Source of the DNA: Acrocarpospora macrocephala
GTDB taxonomy: Bacteria > Actinomycetota > Actinomycetes > Streptosporangiales > Streptosporangiaceae
Assembly (NCBI RefSeq): GCF_009687865.1
Contig: NZ_BLAE01000004.1
Coordinates: 234,863-298,862, forward strand
Direction of reading: 5' to 3'
DNA length: 64,000 nucleotides
In this document: piece by piece, positions 18,969 through 27,439 of the stretch
Position numbering within the stretch: the first letter of the stretch is position 1
Layout: every line of letters begins with the position of its first letter
The notes under the pieces: generated by a model
Told to the model about the DNA's origin: nothing
Database searches by the model: none
What the model saw: only the letters and a program-made list of their open reading frames with translations
Position numbers and translations under genes: made by a program

Positions 18969-19754
18969 TCACGCCGGGATGAGTTCTTCGGGTAGCGGAG
19001 CACCCGTGATCCTGGCACGGATCATGGCCGTGAACAGTCCGGGCTTTTCGCCGTTCCAGGCATGGCCCACCCCAGGGGCCAGGCATGCCTCACCCGCCGG
19101 AAACGCGGCCGCGATCTCGGCCAGGGAGCGTTTGATGAGATCGTGCTCGGTTTCGCCGGCCACCGCGAGGACCGGACAGCGGGACTCCTTGGCCTGGGCC
19201 GGCAGCCGGAAACCGAGGGCTTCGTCGCTGACCTTGCGGAACGCTTGCCGCGTGGTGGCCCGCGCGGCGCTCTGGTAGCCGTCGATATCCTCCGGAGGGA
19301 CGTTGAGCGCGCGGGCGTTGGCCCGCAGCACCGGTCCCCACTTCATGACCGGGGCTATCAGCGTGCCCATGAGCCGCATCCTGCCTGGATTGGGGAATGG
19401 CAGGACATTCACCCCGCTCACGATGGCACTGGCCACCACCTCGGGGGCGGTGGCAGCCAGCTGCACGCCGACGTAACCACCCAGGGAGAGCCCCACGACG
19501 TGCGCTTTACCCTCCGGCGCCCGTGCGGCGATCACCTCGGCCACCAGGCGAGCGGTGTCGGCAATCGAGATCCACGCGTGCGCGTTACTCTCCCCGTGCC
19601 CTGGCAGATCGGGGACCAGGACATGCGTGTCCGCGGCCAGTTCGGAGACCTGCTTGGTCCACATCCAGCCGCTGGTGCCCACCCCGTGCAAAAGCACCAC
19701 CACCGGTGCGCCTACTGGGCCTGCCTCTTGGACAAAGATCGCCATACCGGACAT
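18969..19754 (-). CDS. alpha/beta hydrolase
   Basis: 261 residues. Oxyanion region 'LLHGVGTSGWMW', nucleophile elbow G-L-S-L-G-G, and His in 'GVGHAWNG' near the end: a full alpha/beta-hydrolase triad pattern with Asp/Glu near 'VAGETEHDL'. No signal peptide. It is close to general carboxylesterase or lactonase-like proteins and no substrate is evident. Divergent from the PadR gene. Confidence 0.9.
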   Translation of the reverse strand: MSGMAIFVQEAGPVGAPVVVLLHGVGTSGWMWTKQVSELAADTHVLVPDLPGHGESNAHAWISIADTARLVAEVIAARAPEGKAHVVGLSLGGYVGVQLAATAPEVVASAIVSGVNVLPFPNPGRMRLMGTLIAPVMKWGPVLRANARALNVPPEDIDGYQSAARATTRQAFRKVSDEALGFRLPAQAKESRCPVLAVAGETEHDLIKRSLAEIAAAFPAGEACLAPGVGHAWNGEKPGLFTAMIRARITGAPLPEELIPA

Positions 19755-19865
19755 GCTGGCACATCCGCCCGATCAGATTGACCATCGGTCCACCTCATCG
19801 TCACCGTGGTGAGGACTACCCCGCCCTTCCCGGTGCCGCCTCCGCACGGGAGGTCTTGCGTATTA

Positions 19866-19890
19866 ACTCTATCTAGGTAGATATTAGAGT
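19866..19890. promoter_or_regulatory. nested palindrome upstream of the PadR gene
   Basis: Outer repeat ACTCTA (19866-19871) / TAGAGT (19885-19890) encloses ATCTA-gg-TAGAT (19871-19882). PadR regulators bind AT-rich palindromes of this kind in their own promoters; the site is AT-rich in an otherwise GC-rich region. Confidence 0.6.
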
Positions 19891-19925
19891 CACGCGCACG
19901 ACGACCCTCCCCGCAGACCGCGGCT

Positions 19926-20216
19926 GTGCTCAGCGCCCTCGCCGAGACAGGCGCGGACTGGAGCCACGGCTACGACCTGTGCCGCGCCCTCGGCCTGAAG
20001 GCAGGCACGGTCTACCCGATCCTCATCCGCCTCACCGAGCGCGGGCAGGTGGAGACCTGCTGGGAGGCCGACCCGCCGCGCGGGCGACCGGCCCGGCATC
20101 TGTACCGGCTCACCACCGCGGGCGCCGAGCTCGCGCGCACCGTTGCCGCGTCGGTGCGGGCCGGCGAAGGCGCACCCGCCCCGGACGCGGTCCGGCTCAC
20201 GCCCAGAACCACCTGA
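19926..20216 (+). CDS. PadR-family transcriptional regulator, possibly 5'-damaged
   Basis: 96 residues from GTG 19926. The winged-helix core is clear: 'HGYDLCRALGLKAGTVYPILIRLTERGQVE' and wing 'RGRPARHLYRLTTAGAELAR'. The start is doubtful. Codons upstream in a neighbouring frame (19889-19909, 'VTRTTTLP') look like the missing first helix, but an extra C near 19907-19912 throws them out of frame and no ATG/GTG/TTG precedes the in-frame part. Either the gene begins at 19926 with a shortened helix 1 or it carries a one-base frameshift. It probably controls the membrane-protein gene downstream. Confidence 0.78.
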   Translation: MLSALAETGADWSHGYDLCRALGLKAGTVYPILIRLTERGQVETCWEADPPRGRPARHLYRLTTAGAELARTVAASVRAGEGAPAPDAVRLTPRTT

Positions 20217-20262
20217 CCGCGACCCCTCGACCCCGGCCGCCCCTGCCGTTCGGAGGCCCTAG

Positions 20263-21519
20263 ATGCTCCTACTCCTCCTCTTCCTGGTGGTGCTCGCACC
20301 GGCGCCCCTGCTCGCGATCGTGGTGCTCACGGTCCGGCTGCGCGACGCCGTACGCCAGGGTGGTGCGGGCACTCTCGCCGCCCGCACCCGCGCCGCGTTG
20401 CGGGACAGCATCGGACGCCCCGTGTGGCCGGGACTGATCGCTGTCACCGCTGCCGCCGGGGTGCTCACTGCCGGCCTGGAGCGCGCCTATCTCGCCACGG
20501 TCACGTACGGCCCGCGCTGGGGCTTCGACATGGCGCTGCTGGCCATCGTGCTCGGACTGCTCGCGGCGGTCGGGTGCGCCGCGCTCGCCGGCCTGGCCGC
20601 GGCCGCCGTGGCCCGTGCCCGCGGCTTCGTAGCCGGAACCGTCGCCGGGCTGCTCACCCTCATCGCCGTCGCCGCCGGCACCGCGTCCGCGCATCTACCG
20701 CTGCGCGCCGCCTACCTGGCGGAGCCCGACACATTCCCGATCGTCGCGAACCTCGCCGACGGCGACCTGCTCGTACCGTTCGAGGTTTTCCTTGGCGCGC
20801 TGATCTGGGCACTGCCGTGGCCCGTCCTCGGAGCGGCGCTCGGCTCCCGCACCGAGACCGCGGGCCGTCGGCACGGGGTACGCGACGTCTGGCAGCTCCT
20901 GCTCGACCTGGCCACCGCCGACCTGCCCGAGAGCCGGTCCGCGTGGGGTACCGCGCTCCGGTCCGAGCTCGCGGCGATCGACCCACCGGCCGAGCGCCGC
21001 GGGTTCGCCCTCGGCGGGGTGTGGACAGCGCTGCGGTACGGGCAACCGCCCGGCGCGTGGGTACGGGCCGCCGGGGTGGCGGTCGTCGTGGCAGCTGTGT
21101 CGTTCGCCGCCTCGCGCTGGTCGCTGGAGCACGGCCGGGGCGGCGTGCTCGGCTTCTGGATGGCCGTCCCCAGCGTCCTGCTGCTCGCCGTCGCGCTCAC
21201 CACGGCCTGGCGCAACCGATCCTTCGGCTCAGGGCTGCGCGCCGGAGCCCTGGCCGGGCTCGCCGCCCTGGTGGCGGTGCTCGCCGTCGGCATTCCCGAG
21301 GCCGTGGTCTGGGCACACGAGAAGGCCGGTTACCTGAGCACCGGCGACGCCGTACCCCCGACGTGGCAATCGGCGGTCCTCGACGTCCTGCGTCCGGAAT
21401 TCCTCGTCGGCATGATCGCCTTCTGGACGATGGGTGCGGTCGGCGGCGCGACCCTCGGCACGGCACTCGGACGCCTGCGCGCCGACAACCCCGACCACGC
21501 CACGACCACGGCCCGCTGA
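20263..21519 (+). CDS. polytopic membrane protein paired with PadR
   Basis: 418 residues with about nine hydrophobic segments. The soluble stretch 'AWGTALRSELAAIDPPAERRGFALGGVWTALR' matches the motif common to membrane proteins encoded next to PadR regulators in many bacteria. No transport or catalytic signature. It lies 46 bp after the PadR gene, so they are probably one transcript. Function unknown. Confidence 0.85.
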   Translation: MLLLLLFLVVLAPAPLLAIVVLTVRLRDAVRQGGAGTLAARTRAALRDSIGRPVWPGLIAVTAAAGVLTAGLERAYLATVTYGPRWGFDMALLAIVLGLLAAVGCAALAGLAAAAVARARGFVAGTVAGLLTLIAVAAGTASAHLPLRAAYLAEPDTFPIVANLADGDLLVPFEVFLGALIWALPWPVLGAALGSRTETAGRRHGVRDVWQLLLDLATADLPESRSAWGTALRSELAAIDPPAERRGFALGGVWTALRYGQPPGAWVRAAGVAVVVAAVSFAASRWSLEHGRGGVLGFWMAVPSVLLLAVALTTAWRNRSFGSGLRAGALAGLAALVAVLAVGIPEAVVWAHEKAGYLSTGDAVPPTWQSAVLDVLRPEFLVGMIAFWTMGAVGGATLGTALGRLRADNPDHATTTAR

Positions 21520-21529
21520 CGCCGATCTA

Positions 21530-21711
21530 CAGCCCAGCTCCGGCAGCCCAAGCGGCAGCGGCTTCGCAGCCGGGGACGTGCCGACGCGCGGGCCCAGATC
21601 TTGATCCCGCAGATCGCGTTGACGACTTTGCCGGTGGTCACGCCACTGATCGCCATGAGCGGGCTGCGCCGGAAGCAGCGGCTCCAGAGCAGCCCGATCG
21701 GCGTTGTTCAA
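21530..21711 (-). pseudogene. remnant of an IS5-type (DUF4096) transposase N-terminus
   Basis: On the minus strand 'NNADRAALEPLLPAQ' followed by 'WRDHRQ' matches the opening of IS5/IS1182-like transposases. The continuation 'GKVVNAICGIKIWARA' is in another frame, matching the family's 'VVNAI..' helix, so a frameshift lies near 21650. No DDE domain or terminal repeats remain. It is squeezed between the membrane-protein and methyltransferase 3' ends. Confidence 0.65.
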
Positions 21712-21718
21712 GGGTGGG

Positions 21719-22708
21719 TCAGCACGTGAATTGGAGGATGGAGAGGTCGCCTGCGGGGTGGACGGCGGTGAGGGTGAGGCCGGCGGTGTTGGCGAGGGTG
21801 GTCAGCTGGGTTGTGGTGCGTTCCTTGCCGGCCATGTAGACGAGGACGCGGAGGTCCATGCCGGTGCGGAGGGATTCGCCGTCGGCGCCTATTTTCTCGA
21901 TGACAAAGACGGAGGCGTCAGGGGTGGCGGCCTCGGCGCAGCGGCGGAGGATGGCGATGGCGGAGGGGTCGTCCCAGTCGTGGATGACGGCCGAGAGGAG
22001 GTAGCCGTCGGGGCCCTTGGGGAGAGGGTCGAAGAAGCTGCCGCCGATGGTGTCGGCCCGGTCGGTCAGGGCTGCCCGGGTGAGGGTTTCGTGGGCGGCC
22101 GCCGCGGTGTCCGGCTGGTCGAAGACGGTGCCCCGGAGGGTGGGGTAGGCGTTGAGGATGGCGGTGAGCAGGGTGCCGTTGCCACCGCCGACGTCCATGA
22201 TGTGGGTGAGCGAGCCCCAGTCGAATCCCGCCACGATGTACGGAGCGTCGCCGGAGACGTCCACGCCCATCTGGATGTCGTATTCGGCCAGGCGGGTGGG
22301 GTCGGCGGCGACGTCCTCCCAGAAGGGGCGGCCGTATTGGCGGGCGAAGGACGGCTCTCCGGTGCGGATGCTGTGCAGCAGGTGGATGAAGGCGAGATCG
22401 GCCCGCCCGATCATGCTCGTCACGTCCAGCATCGGGCGCAGCCCCTCGGGATGGTCGTCGCGAAGGGTCTCCCCGCCCGGGGTCAAGGCGTAATGGTCTT
22501 GGTCGCGGGTCAGGATGCGAGCGGTGACGAGATGAAGAAGCAGACGCTCCAGCGCGTCCTGGTCGGTGTCCGTGACTTTGGCGAGCTCGGCGGCGGTCGT
22601 GATGCCCTGCGTGATGTGGTCGGCGATCCGCAGCGTGGCCGCCACCCGGATGGCCATCGGAGTCACGATGTCGGCCTGAATCCACACGTTGGGGGCGTCG
22701 TCGCCCAT
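21719..22708 (-). CDS. SAM-dependent O-methyltransferase (plant-type/CrtF-like)
   Basis: 329 residues. N-terminal winged-helix dimerisation domain ('MAIRVAATLRIADHITQGITTAAELAKVTDTDQDALERLLLHLVTA'), SAM motif D-V-G-G-G-N-G, and 'SAVIHDWDD' with the catalytic-His position. These enzymes methylate hydroxyls of polyketides and phenolics. ATG at 22706-22708 follows GGAG by six bases. No biosynthetic genes adjoin it, so the substrate is unknown. Confidence 0.92.
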   Translation of the reverse strand: MGDDAPNVWIQADIVTPMAIRVAATLRIADHITQGITTAAELAKVTDTDQDALERLLLHLVTARILTRDQDHYALTPGGETLRDDHPEGLRPMLDVTSMIGRADLAFIHLLHSIRTGEPSFARQYGRPFWEDVAADPTRLAEYDIQMGVDVSGDAPYIVAGFDWGSLTHIMDVGGGNGTLLTAILNAYPTLRGTVFDQPDTAAAAHETLTRAALTDRADTIGGSFFDPLPKGPDGYLLSAVIHDWDDPSAIAILRRCAEAATPDASVFVIEKIGADGESLRTGMDLRVLVYMAGKERTTTQLTTLANTAGLTLTAVHPAGDLSILQFTC

Positions 22709-22827
22709 GAGGATCTCCCTTCGCGATCTGAGCAAAGAGCAAGGACTCTAACCAAACCTCCTCCACCACCTCCACTCAATTAATCCCACGTACTAGACCG
22801 CCGAGGTCCCGGCTTCGTCGGTGGGTT

Positions 22828-23466
22828 CTATTGGTTGATCTCGCCCTTGAGGACGCGTTCTGCCACGCGATCCCAGGCCGAGGCGTGGCTGGGGAAGGAC
22901 AGGATTCTGCGCATCAAGTCGCGGCTGCCGTGATAGGCGTGGAATGCCTCCGTGATCGTGACGCTGTCGTGCGGCCGGGACAGGACCTCGATGTCGTCTC
23001 CGGCACCCAACTCCCCCAGTTCGACAACCCGGAAGTACGTCCCGGGACGCGCGGCGGCGGTGAACCGCTTGATCCAGCCTTGTTCATCGAGCCAGTTCCG
23101 GAACACCACACACGGAATGCGCGGAGCAGTCACCTCAAGCACAGCCGTGCCCACTCGCCACCGCTCCCCCAGCATGGCCTGACCCAGATCAACACCCGAC
23201 GTGGTCAGGTTCTCCCCGAACCTCCCATTCCGCAGCTCGCGCCCCAACTGCGGCTCCCACCAGTCGTAATCCTCCCGCGCGTACGCATAGACAGCCTGAT
23301 CAGGAGACCCGTGCGCCACCATGTCGGCCCGCTGATCCCCACCGAGCCCATTGACCATCACCGCGACCCGGCCCTCAATCGAACGTTTGTCGATCGCCGT
23401 CCGCTTCAGATTGCCCGCCCACTCGGCGTCAACCGCCCGCCCGACATTCACGGAGAGTATGTACAT
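22828..23466 (-). CDS. MOSC domain protein (YiiM-like)
   Basis: 212 residues. The MOSC hallmarks are present: 'GLGGDQRADMVAHGSPDQAVYAYAREDYDWW', 'GRFGENLTTSGVDL' and the conserved Cys in 'RIPC'. MOSC proteins handle molybdenum cofactor-linked sulfur or reduce N-hydroxylated substrates. The start ATG lies inside a 12-bp palindrome GTATGTACATAC (23457-23468). Confidence 0.92.
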   Translation of the reverse strand: MYILSVNVGRAVDAEWAGNLKRTAIDKRSIEGRVAVMVNGLGGDQRADMVAHGSPDQAVYAYAREDYDWWEPQLGRELRNGRFGENLTTSGVDLGQAMLGERWRVGTAVLEVTAPRIPCVVFRNWLDEQGWIKRFTAAARPGTYFRVVELGELGAGDDIEVLSRPHDSVTITEAFHAYHGSRDLMRRILSFPSHASAWDRVAERVLKGEINQ

Positions 23467-23523
23467 ACAAAGACGCTACCGGCTCTACGACCGCACCAAC
23501 CTCCCACCCACGTCACCGAGAGT

Positions 23524-23802
23524 TCAGGAGTTCTCCGCAAGCGCCGCCAGGTCTAACAGCGGACGTAACACCGCTTGCCGCGCCGACTCCGGCGGCCCGA
23601 TGGCCTCCGGGAAACACGTGGCCGCCGCATCAAGCACCGCCGCCATCACCGTCGAGTCCGGAAACGGAATATCCACCGCGACCTCCGCCCCAGACCCCTC
23701 CCCCATGTGCACCCGAAGGATCCGCTGCGCCTCCACCGCCATCGCCACACCCAGCATCGCGGCCCGCATGAACCGCTCCGCCGCCACCGCATCCGCAATC
23801 AC
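23524..23802 (-). CDS. hypothetical protein
   Basis: 92 residues; GTG start with GGAGG five bases upstream, and a strong G/C third-position bias, so it is very likely real. Helical, slightly acidic, without membrane segment or motif ('ERFMRAAMLGVAMAVEAQRILRVHMGEGSG' is the most distinctive stretch). Not recognised. Confidence 0.6.
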   Translation of the reverse strand: MIADAVAAERFMRAAMLGVAMAVEAQRILRVHMGEGSGAEVAVDIPFPDSTVMAAVLDAAATCFPEAIGPPESARQAVLRPLLDLAALAENS

Positions 23803-24041
23803 TCCAGCCTCCCCAGTATCGCACGCACGTTCGAGAACCCACGATAGAAGAGCCCACCGACATTTTGGCCCGCCGCTCGGGTGGGCTTACTTGGCTGGAC
23901 CCTTGAGAGTCGGTCACCGGTGCGGCGCCTCCCGGTCGTGCAGGGCATCTCACCTGGGTGTTGTTGTCTCGGCAGGCCAGCACTGGGCGGAGGCCCGCCC
24001 ACGGCGGCGGTCCGGGTGAGCCGTACGGGATCTGCCGGGTT

Positions 24042-24590
24042 TCAGGAGGACAGGAGGGAGTGGAGGACGGGGCGCAGGACCCTGGCCAGCTCCTGCTGAG
24101 GGACGTCGTGCAGGTCCTCGATATCCAGCAGCTGGTGCCCGACGGCCACCCCGAGCATGATCGTGGTCAGCAGCGCGGCGCGCAGCCGGGCGTCGGGCGC
24201 GTCGATGGCCGAGGCGAGGCGCTCAATCTGCGCGCCCAGCGCCGCCCTGGCCGACTCGGCGGCCTCCGGGTGGGTGAGCATGGAGCGCATCATCGCCAGT
24301 GACTGCTGTGACAATCCGCCCATCTTCAGCCCGAGGGTGTCCAGCAGGTACTCGACCAGCTCCTCAGGACCGCCGGGCCGCTCCGGGGGCGGCGCCGCCT
24401 GAACGGCGCGTCTGAAGAGGTCGTCCTTGCTGCCGAAGTGCTGCATGACCAGCGCCGGATCCACCCCGGCTGCGGCGGCGACGGCCCGGATGGTGGTGCG
24501 CTCGAACCCGCGCTCGGCGAACAGCATGCGCGCCGACTGCAGGATGCGCTGCTCGGTTCGCTGCCGGCGTTCGGCTCGCGACAGGGTCAT
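24042..24590 (-). CDS. TetR-family transcriptional regulator
   Basis: 182 residues. N-terminal HTH 'RILQSARMLFAERGFERTTIRAVAAAAGVDPALVMQHFGSKDDLFRRAV' is typical; the C-terminal part is a helical ligand-binding domain of the TetR_C_33/AefR-like size. Divergent from the NTF2-like gene with a 26-bp palindrome between them, so it probably represses both. Confidence 0.93.
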   Translation of the reverse strand: MTLSRAERRQRTEQRILQSARMLFAERGFERTTIRAVAAAAGVDPALVMQHFGSKDDLFRRAVQAAPPPERPGGPEELVEYLLDTLGLKMGGLSQQSLAMMRSMLTHPEAAESARAALGAQIERLASAIDAPDARLRAALLTTIMLGVAVGHQLLDIEDLHDVPQQELARVLRPVLHSLLSS

Positions 24591-24624
24591 GCACTGACTC
24601 TACAGCCGTTGACCGACACCCCCC

Positions 24625-24650
24625 TTTCGCTCTACGGTTGTAGAGCGAAA
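24625..24650. promoter_or_regulatory. 26-bp TetR operator
   Basis: Perfect 11-bp arms (TTTCGCTCTAC) around GGTT, midway between the TetR gene and the NTF2-like gene; a partial half site (CTCTACAG) lies just before the tetR start. Confidence 0.85.
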
Positions 24651-24668
24651 TTGACCCGAGGAGGCCCC

Positions 24669-25064
24669 GTGTTCATCAGCCAGATCGTCGAGAGATTCCA
24701 CGCCGCCATGCGCGACAAGTCGGCCGACACCCTCGCCGACCTCTACGCCGAAGACGGCGTCCACGAGTTCCCGTTCCGCATGCCCGGCATGCCGGAGCGC
24801 TACACCGGCCGCGAGGAGATCAGGGCCGGGTACGGCAAGAGCTGGGGCGCCTCCCCCGCCGAGGTCGTACGGATCCGGCGCATCGCGCTCCACCAGGGCG
24901 ACGACCCGGACATCGTCGTGGTCGAGCACGAGGTAGACGTCACGGCGTACGGCAAGCCGTACACCATCCCCGGCCTCCTGGTGATTCGCACGCGCGACGG
25001 ACAGATCGTGCACACCCGCGACTACATAGACGCGACGGCGGTGAGCGCCATGCGATCGGCCTGA
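24669..25064 (+). CDS. NTF2/SnoaL-like protein controlled by the TetR regulator
   Basis: 131 residues from GTG 24669, four bases past AGGAGG. The cone-shaped NTF2 fold is read from 'RFHAAMRDKSADTLADLYAEDGVHEFPFRM', 'YTGREEIRAGY' and the end 'DGQIVHTRDYID'. Such proteins are ketosteroid-isomerase-like enzymes, polyketide cyclases or binding proteins. No active-site set decides which. Its ligand may also be the TetR inducer. Confidence 0.88.
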   Translation: MFISQIVERFHAAMRDKSADTLADLYAEDGVHEFPFRMPGMPERYTGREEIRAGYGKSWGASPAEVVRIRRIALHQGDDPDIVVVEHEVDVTAYGKPYTIPGLLVIRTRDGQIVHTRDYIDATAVSAMRSA

Positions 25065-25203
25065 CCCCGGAGAACGCGAAGAGGACCCCGCGAGCAGCAA
25101 ATCGCCAACATCCGCCACATCTACGGAACCCATCACCGGCCCCAGGCCGCGGCCAGCAAGGTGACGGCCGCACCGATAGCCCCACACAATTCGCCACGAC
25201 CAT

Positions 25204-25236
25204 TTGACCATTCGGAAATCCCGAAGATATCTTCGG
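25204..25236 (+). promoter_or_regulatory. leaderless promoter with built-in operator for the HTH-MNT gene
   Basis: TTGACC (25204-25209) and TATCTT (25228-25233) are 18 bp apart; transcription would begin about at the ATG 25240. The perfect 16-bp palindrome CCGAAGATATCTTCGG (25221-25236) covers the -10 box, so binding there blocks the promoter. No ribosome-binding site precedes the ATG. Confidence 0.65.
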
Positions 25237-25239
25237 TTT

Positions 25240-25839
25240 ATGCGAAGCGTTGGGCCTCAGCTGGTGCCTCTCTTTCGTACGGAGCCACAGGCCCGAGTGC
25301 TGGCAGCACTGTTCCTCCACCAAGATGAGGACTGGACACTGGCGGCTCTCGCGCGTGACCTAGGTGTCTCGGCCTCCACCCTCCATCCCGAGGTGCGGCG
25401 CCTGGAGGAAGCAGGCCTGATCACCGCGAAAACAGTGGGCCGGTCCCGGATGCTGAAAGCCGCCACAAATCACCCGATCGCGAAGCCATTGACCGAGATC
25501 CTCACCTACATGTACGGCCCGACCACGGTCATCGCCGAAGAGTTCGGCTCGATAGCTGAGATCGAACTTCTGCTCATCTTCGGTTCCTGGGCGGCTCGCA
25601 ACAGCGGCGAGGCGGGTCCTCCCCCCAACGACATCGACGTCCTGGTCGTCGGTGACACCGACCGGACCACCGTGTACGCCGCGGCCGACCGCAGCCAAAC
25701 CCGCATCGGAATGCCCGTCAACCCGGTGCTCGCATCCCCGCGCCGCTGGCATACCGCCGACGACGCCCTGATCCGCCAGATCAAATCGAGTTCCACCATC
25801 GACCTCACCCCTTCGATCAGCCCTCGGGAGCACACGTGA
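25240..25839 (+). CDS. HTH-nucleotidyltransferase (MNT) fusion, antitoxin-like
   Basis: 199 residues from ATG 25240. Residues 1-75 form an ArsR-type winged helix ('WTLAALARDLGVSASTLHPEVRRLEEAGLITAKTVGRSRMLKA'). Residues 105-190 form a minimal nucleotidyltransferase with G115-S116 and the metal pair D131-x-D133 ('NDIDVLVVGD'). In MNT/HEPN toxin-antitoxin pairs the MNT protein AMPylates or otherwise neutralises the HEPN RNase. Here the HTH is fused to it and probably autorepresses through the palindrome over its promoter. The stop overlaps the HEPN start (GTGA). Confidence 0.88.
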   Translation: MRSVGPQLVPLFRTEPQARVLAALFLHQDEDWTLAALARDLGVSASTLHPEVRRLEEAGLITAKTVGRSRMLKAATNHPIAKPLTEILTYMYGPTTVIAEEFGSIAEIELLLIFGSWAARNSGEAGPPPNDIDVLVVGDTDRTTVYAAADRSQTRIGMPVNPVLASPRRWHTADDALIRQIKSSSTIDLTPSISPREHT

Positions 25840-26195
25840 CCCGGTGGACCCGCGGCGAAGCCGACATCGAACGCATGCTCGCCGACAAGGAACTCCAGCG
25901 GATCAAAGGCGACGCCGCGGACGGAGCAGGATGGCTGAGCAAAGCCGCCACCACGCTGGCCAGCGCCGAAGACATCAGCGAAAGCGACCCGAACTCCGCA
26001 TACACCCTGGCTTACGACGCCGCTCGATTCGCCTGCTCCGGGCTCCTCGCCCCCTTGACTTCTCGCGGCGTCAGACCCGCCAGCCCCCGCTGTCCTTTGC
26101 CACGATGGCATTGCCGATCAGGAGCCACGCGCTCGTCGGCCGGGAATGGTTGTACGGGCTGGGGCCGCCTTCAGGTTGCGCTTCGAATTCGATGA
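25836..26195 (+). pseudogene. truncated HEPN-domain protein (toxin partner of the MNT gene)
   Basis: The first ~75 residues resemble actinobacterial SAV_6107-type HEPN proteins: 'DGAGWLSKAATTLASAEDISESDPNSAYTLAYDAARFACSGLL'. Homology stops near 26060-26080, where the reading frame runs into the antisense 3' end of the secreted-protein gene and continues as unrelated sequence to 26195. The second HEPN helix pair with the R-x4-6-H RNase motif is missing, so the toxin is probably dead, leaving an orphan antitoxin. GTG start, overlapping the MNT stop. Confidence 0.75.
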
Positions 26196-27336
26196 ATCCG
26201 GCGCCTCGTGTGGTGTCTTCGGTGTCGATCGCCTGGGTAGCGGAGTTCGCGGAGACCCATTGGTAAGAAGTGGGATATCCGGCGGCGCAGGCGGCGTTCG
26301 CCGGCTTCGGCGTGTCGCCGGTGTCCGTGGCCGGTGACCTGGTCAGCCAGTCGCCCGAGTTCTGGACCAGGTTGGTGTAGAAGTCCCCAGGCTTCGCGTA
26401 GACGCACTGTTGCAGGTTGACGTAGCGCAGAGTCAGCAGGTCCAACGCCTGCGTACGGCTGTTGCCGGCCACCCATCCGGTGCCGGGGCACGGAGCCGTC
26501 GGGCTGGCTTTCACGTTGCTGGAATTGGTTTGAGGCTGCTGCACCGCGACAGTGGCCAGATCGGCGCCGGAGTTGTAGACGCATTGCTGGAGGTTGAAGT
26601 AGCGCTTGCCGAGCAGGCTGATCGCCTGAGTGGCGCCGCTGCCCGGCTTGTAGCGGTAGGCGGCATCCCCCGGGCCGCACGTGAGCGGCTTCGGCCCGTT
26701 GGAAACTCCCGTCCCTGTCCGGAAGGGTGCGTTCGGCAGGTTCGCCACAAAGGACATGAAGTTGTCCGTACCTCCGTTTCCATAGGTGCATCCCTGGAGG
26801 TGGAGATAGCTCTTCTTCCCACGCTCCAGGACCCCCTTGGTCAGGTCCCTGGGCTCGGCGAACAACCCGGCGGTGGGGCTGATCCGGAGGTTCCAGTTCT
26901 GGCCGTCGATCGTGCCCAGCCCCGCCTCCGGAAGCCCTCCACCCCAGACCGCCTTCTCGTCGATGGGCCCGGTCTGGCCGACGTCGGTGTTGCAGGCGAG
27001 CTCACTGTTGTCCGGTTTAGCCGGATCGGACGTTCTCGGAGAAAGGCAGACCTTCGTAGTGCCGGGGACGAGCCGCGAACGGATATGCGCGAGAACTGAG
27101 GCATCCCGGTAGGCGGCGGAGTCGCTGTTGTTGTACCAGATGCGCGTCAACCAGCTCGACGGGTTCGGAACCGGCAGAGAACTGCTCCAGGTACTCCCGT
27201 TGTCCGTCGAGTAAACGATCTCGATGGTGGTAGCCGCGTATGCCGGAGCAGCCGCAATCACACAATATCCGGCCAAGGTAGTCGTCGCGGCCAGAGCCGT
27301 GACCACTGAACGCTTCATGCGTAGCGCTTCCGCCAT
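26071..27336 (-). CDS. secreted protein with three 'LQ-x-C' repeats, function unknown
   Basis: 421 residues, ATG 27334-27336 after GGAGAG. Signal peptide cleaved around A-Y-A-A-T. The mature protein has three spaced units ending 'SYLHLQGCTYGN', 'RYFNLQQCVYNS' and 'RYVNLQQCVYAK'; the last two are preceded by 'ATQAISLLGK' and 'RTQALDLLTL'. A further 'ATQAIDTEDTTRGAGFIEF' near the end may be a fourth, degenerate unit. Each unit carries paired Cys that suggest disulfides. Asn/Thr/Ser-rich, extracellular. No enzymatic motif. Its C-terminal coding end overlaps the broken HEPN gene in antisense. Confidence 0.82.
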   Translation of the reverse strand: MAEALRMKRSVVTALAATTTLAGYCVIAAAPAYAATTIEIVYSTDNGSTWSSSLPVPNPSSWLTRIWYNNSDSAAYRDASVLAHIRSRLVPGTTKVCLSPRTSDPAKPDNSELACNTDVGQTGPIDEKAVWGGGLPEAGLGTIDGQNWNLRISPTAGLFAEPRDLTKGVLERGKKSYLHLQGCTYGNGGTDNFMSFVANLPNAPFRTGTGVSNGPKPLTCGPGDAAYRYKPGSGATQAISLLGKRYFNLQQCVYNSGADLATVAVQQPQTNSSNVKASPTAPCPGTGWVAGNSRTQALDLLTLRYVNLQQCVYAKPGDFYTNLVQNSGDWLTRSPATDTGDTPKPANAACAAGYPTSYQWVSANSATQAIDTEDTTRGAGFIEFEAQPEGGPSPYNHSRPTSAWLLIGNAIVAKDSGGWRV

Positions 27337-27411
27337 AACATGCTCTCCATTCTTCTTTAATTCCACAGCTGGCGTCGATATCCGCTGATGTCGGATTTCA
27401 ACTCAAAAACA

Positions 27412-27439
27412 CCCTCCGCAGAAGATATTCTGCGGAGGG
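27412..27439 (-). terminator. intrinsic terminator on the minus strand
   Basis: Perfect 12-bp stem (CCCTCCGCAGAA) with a four-base loop; on the minus strand it is followed by TGTTTTTGAG. It ends transcription coming from the metallohydrolase at 27642-28922, upstream of the secreted-protein gene. Confidence 0.8.
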
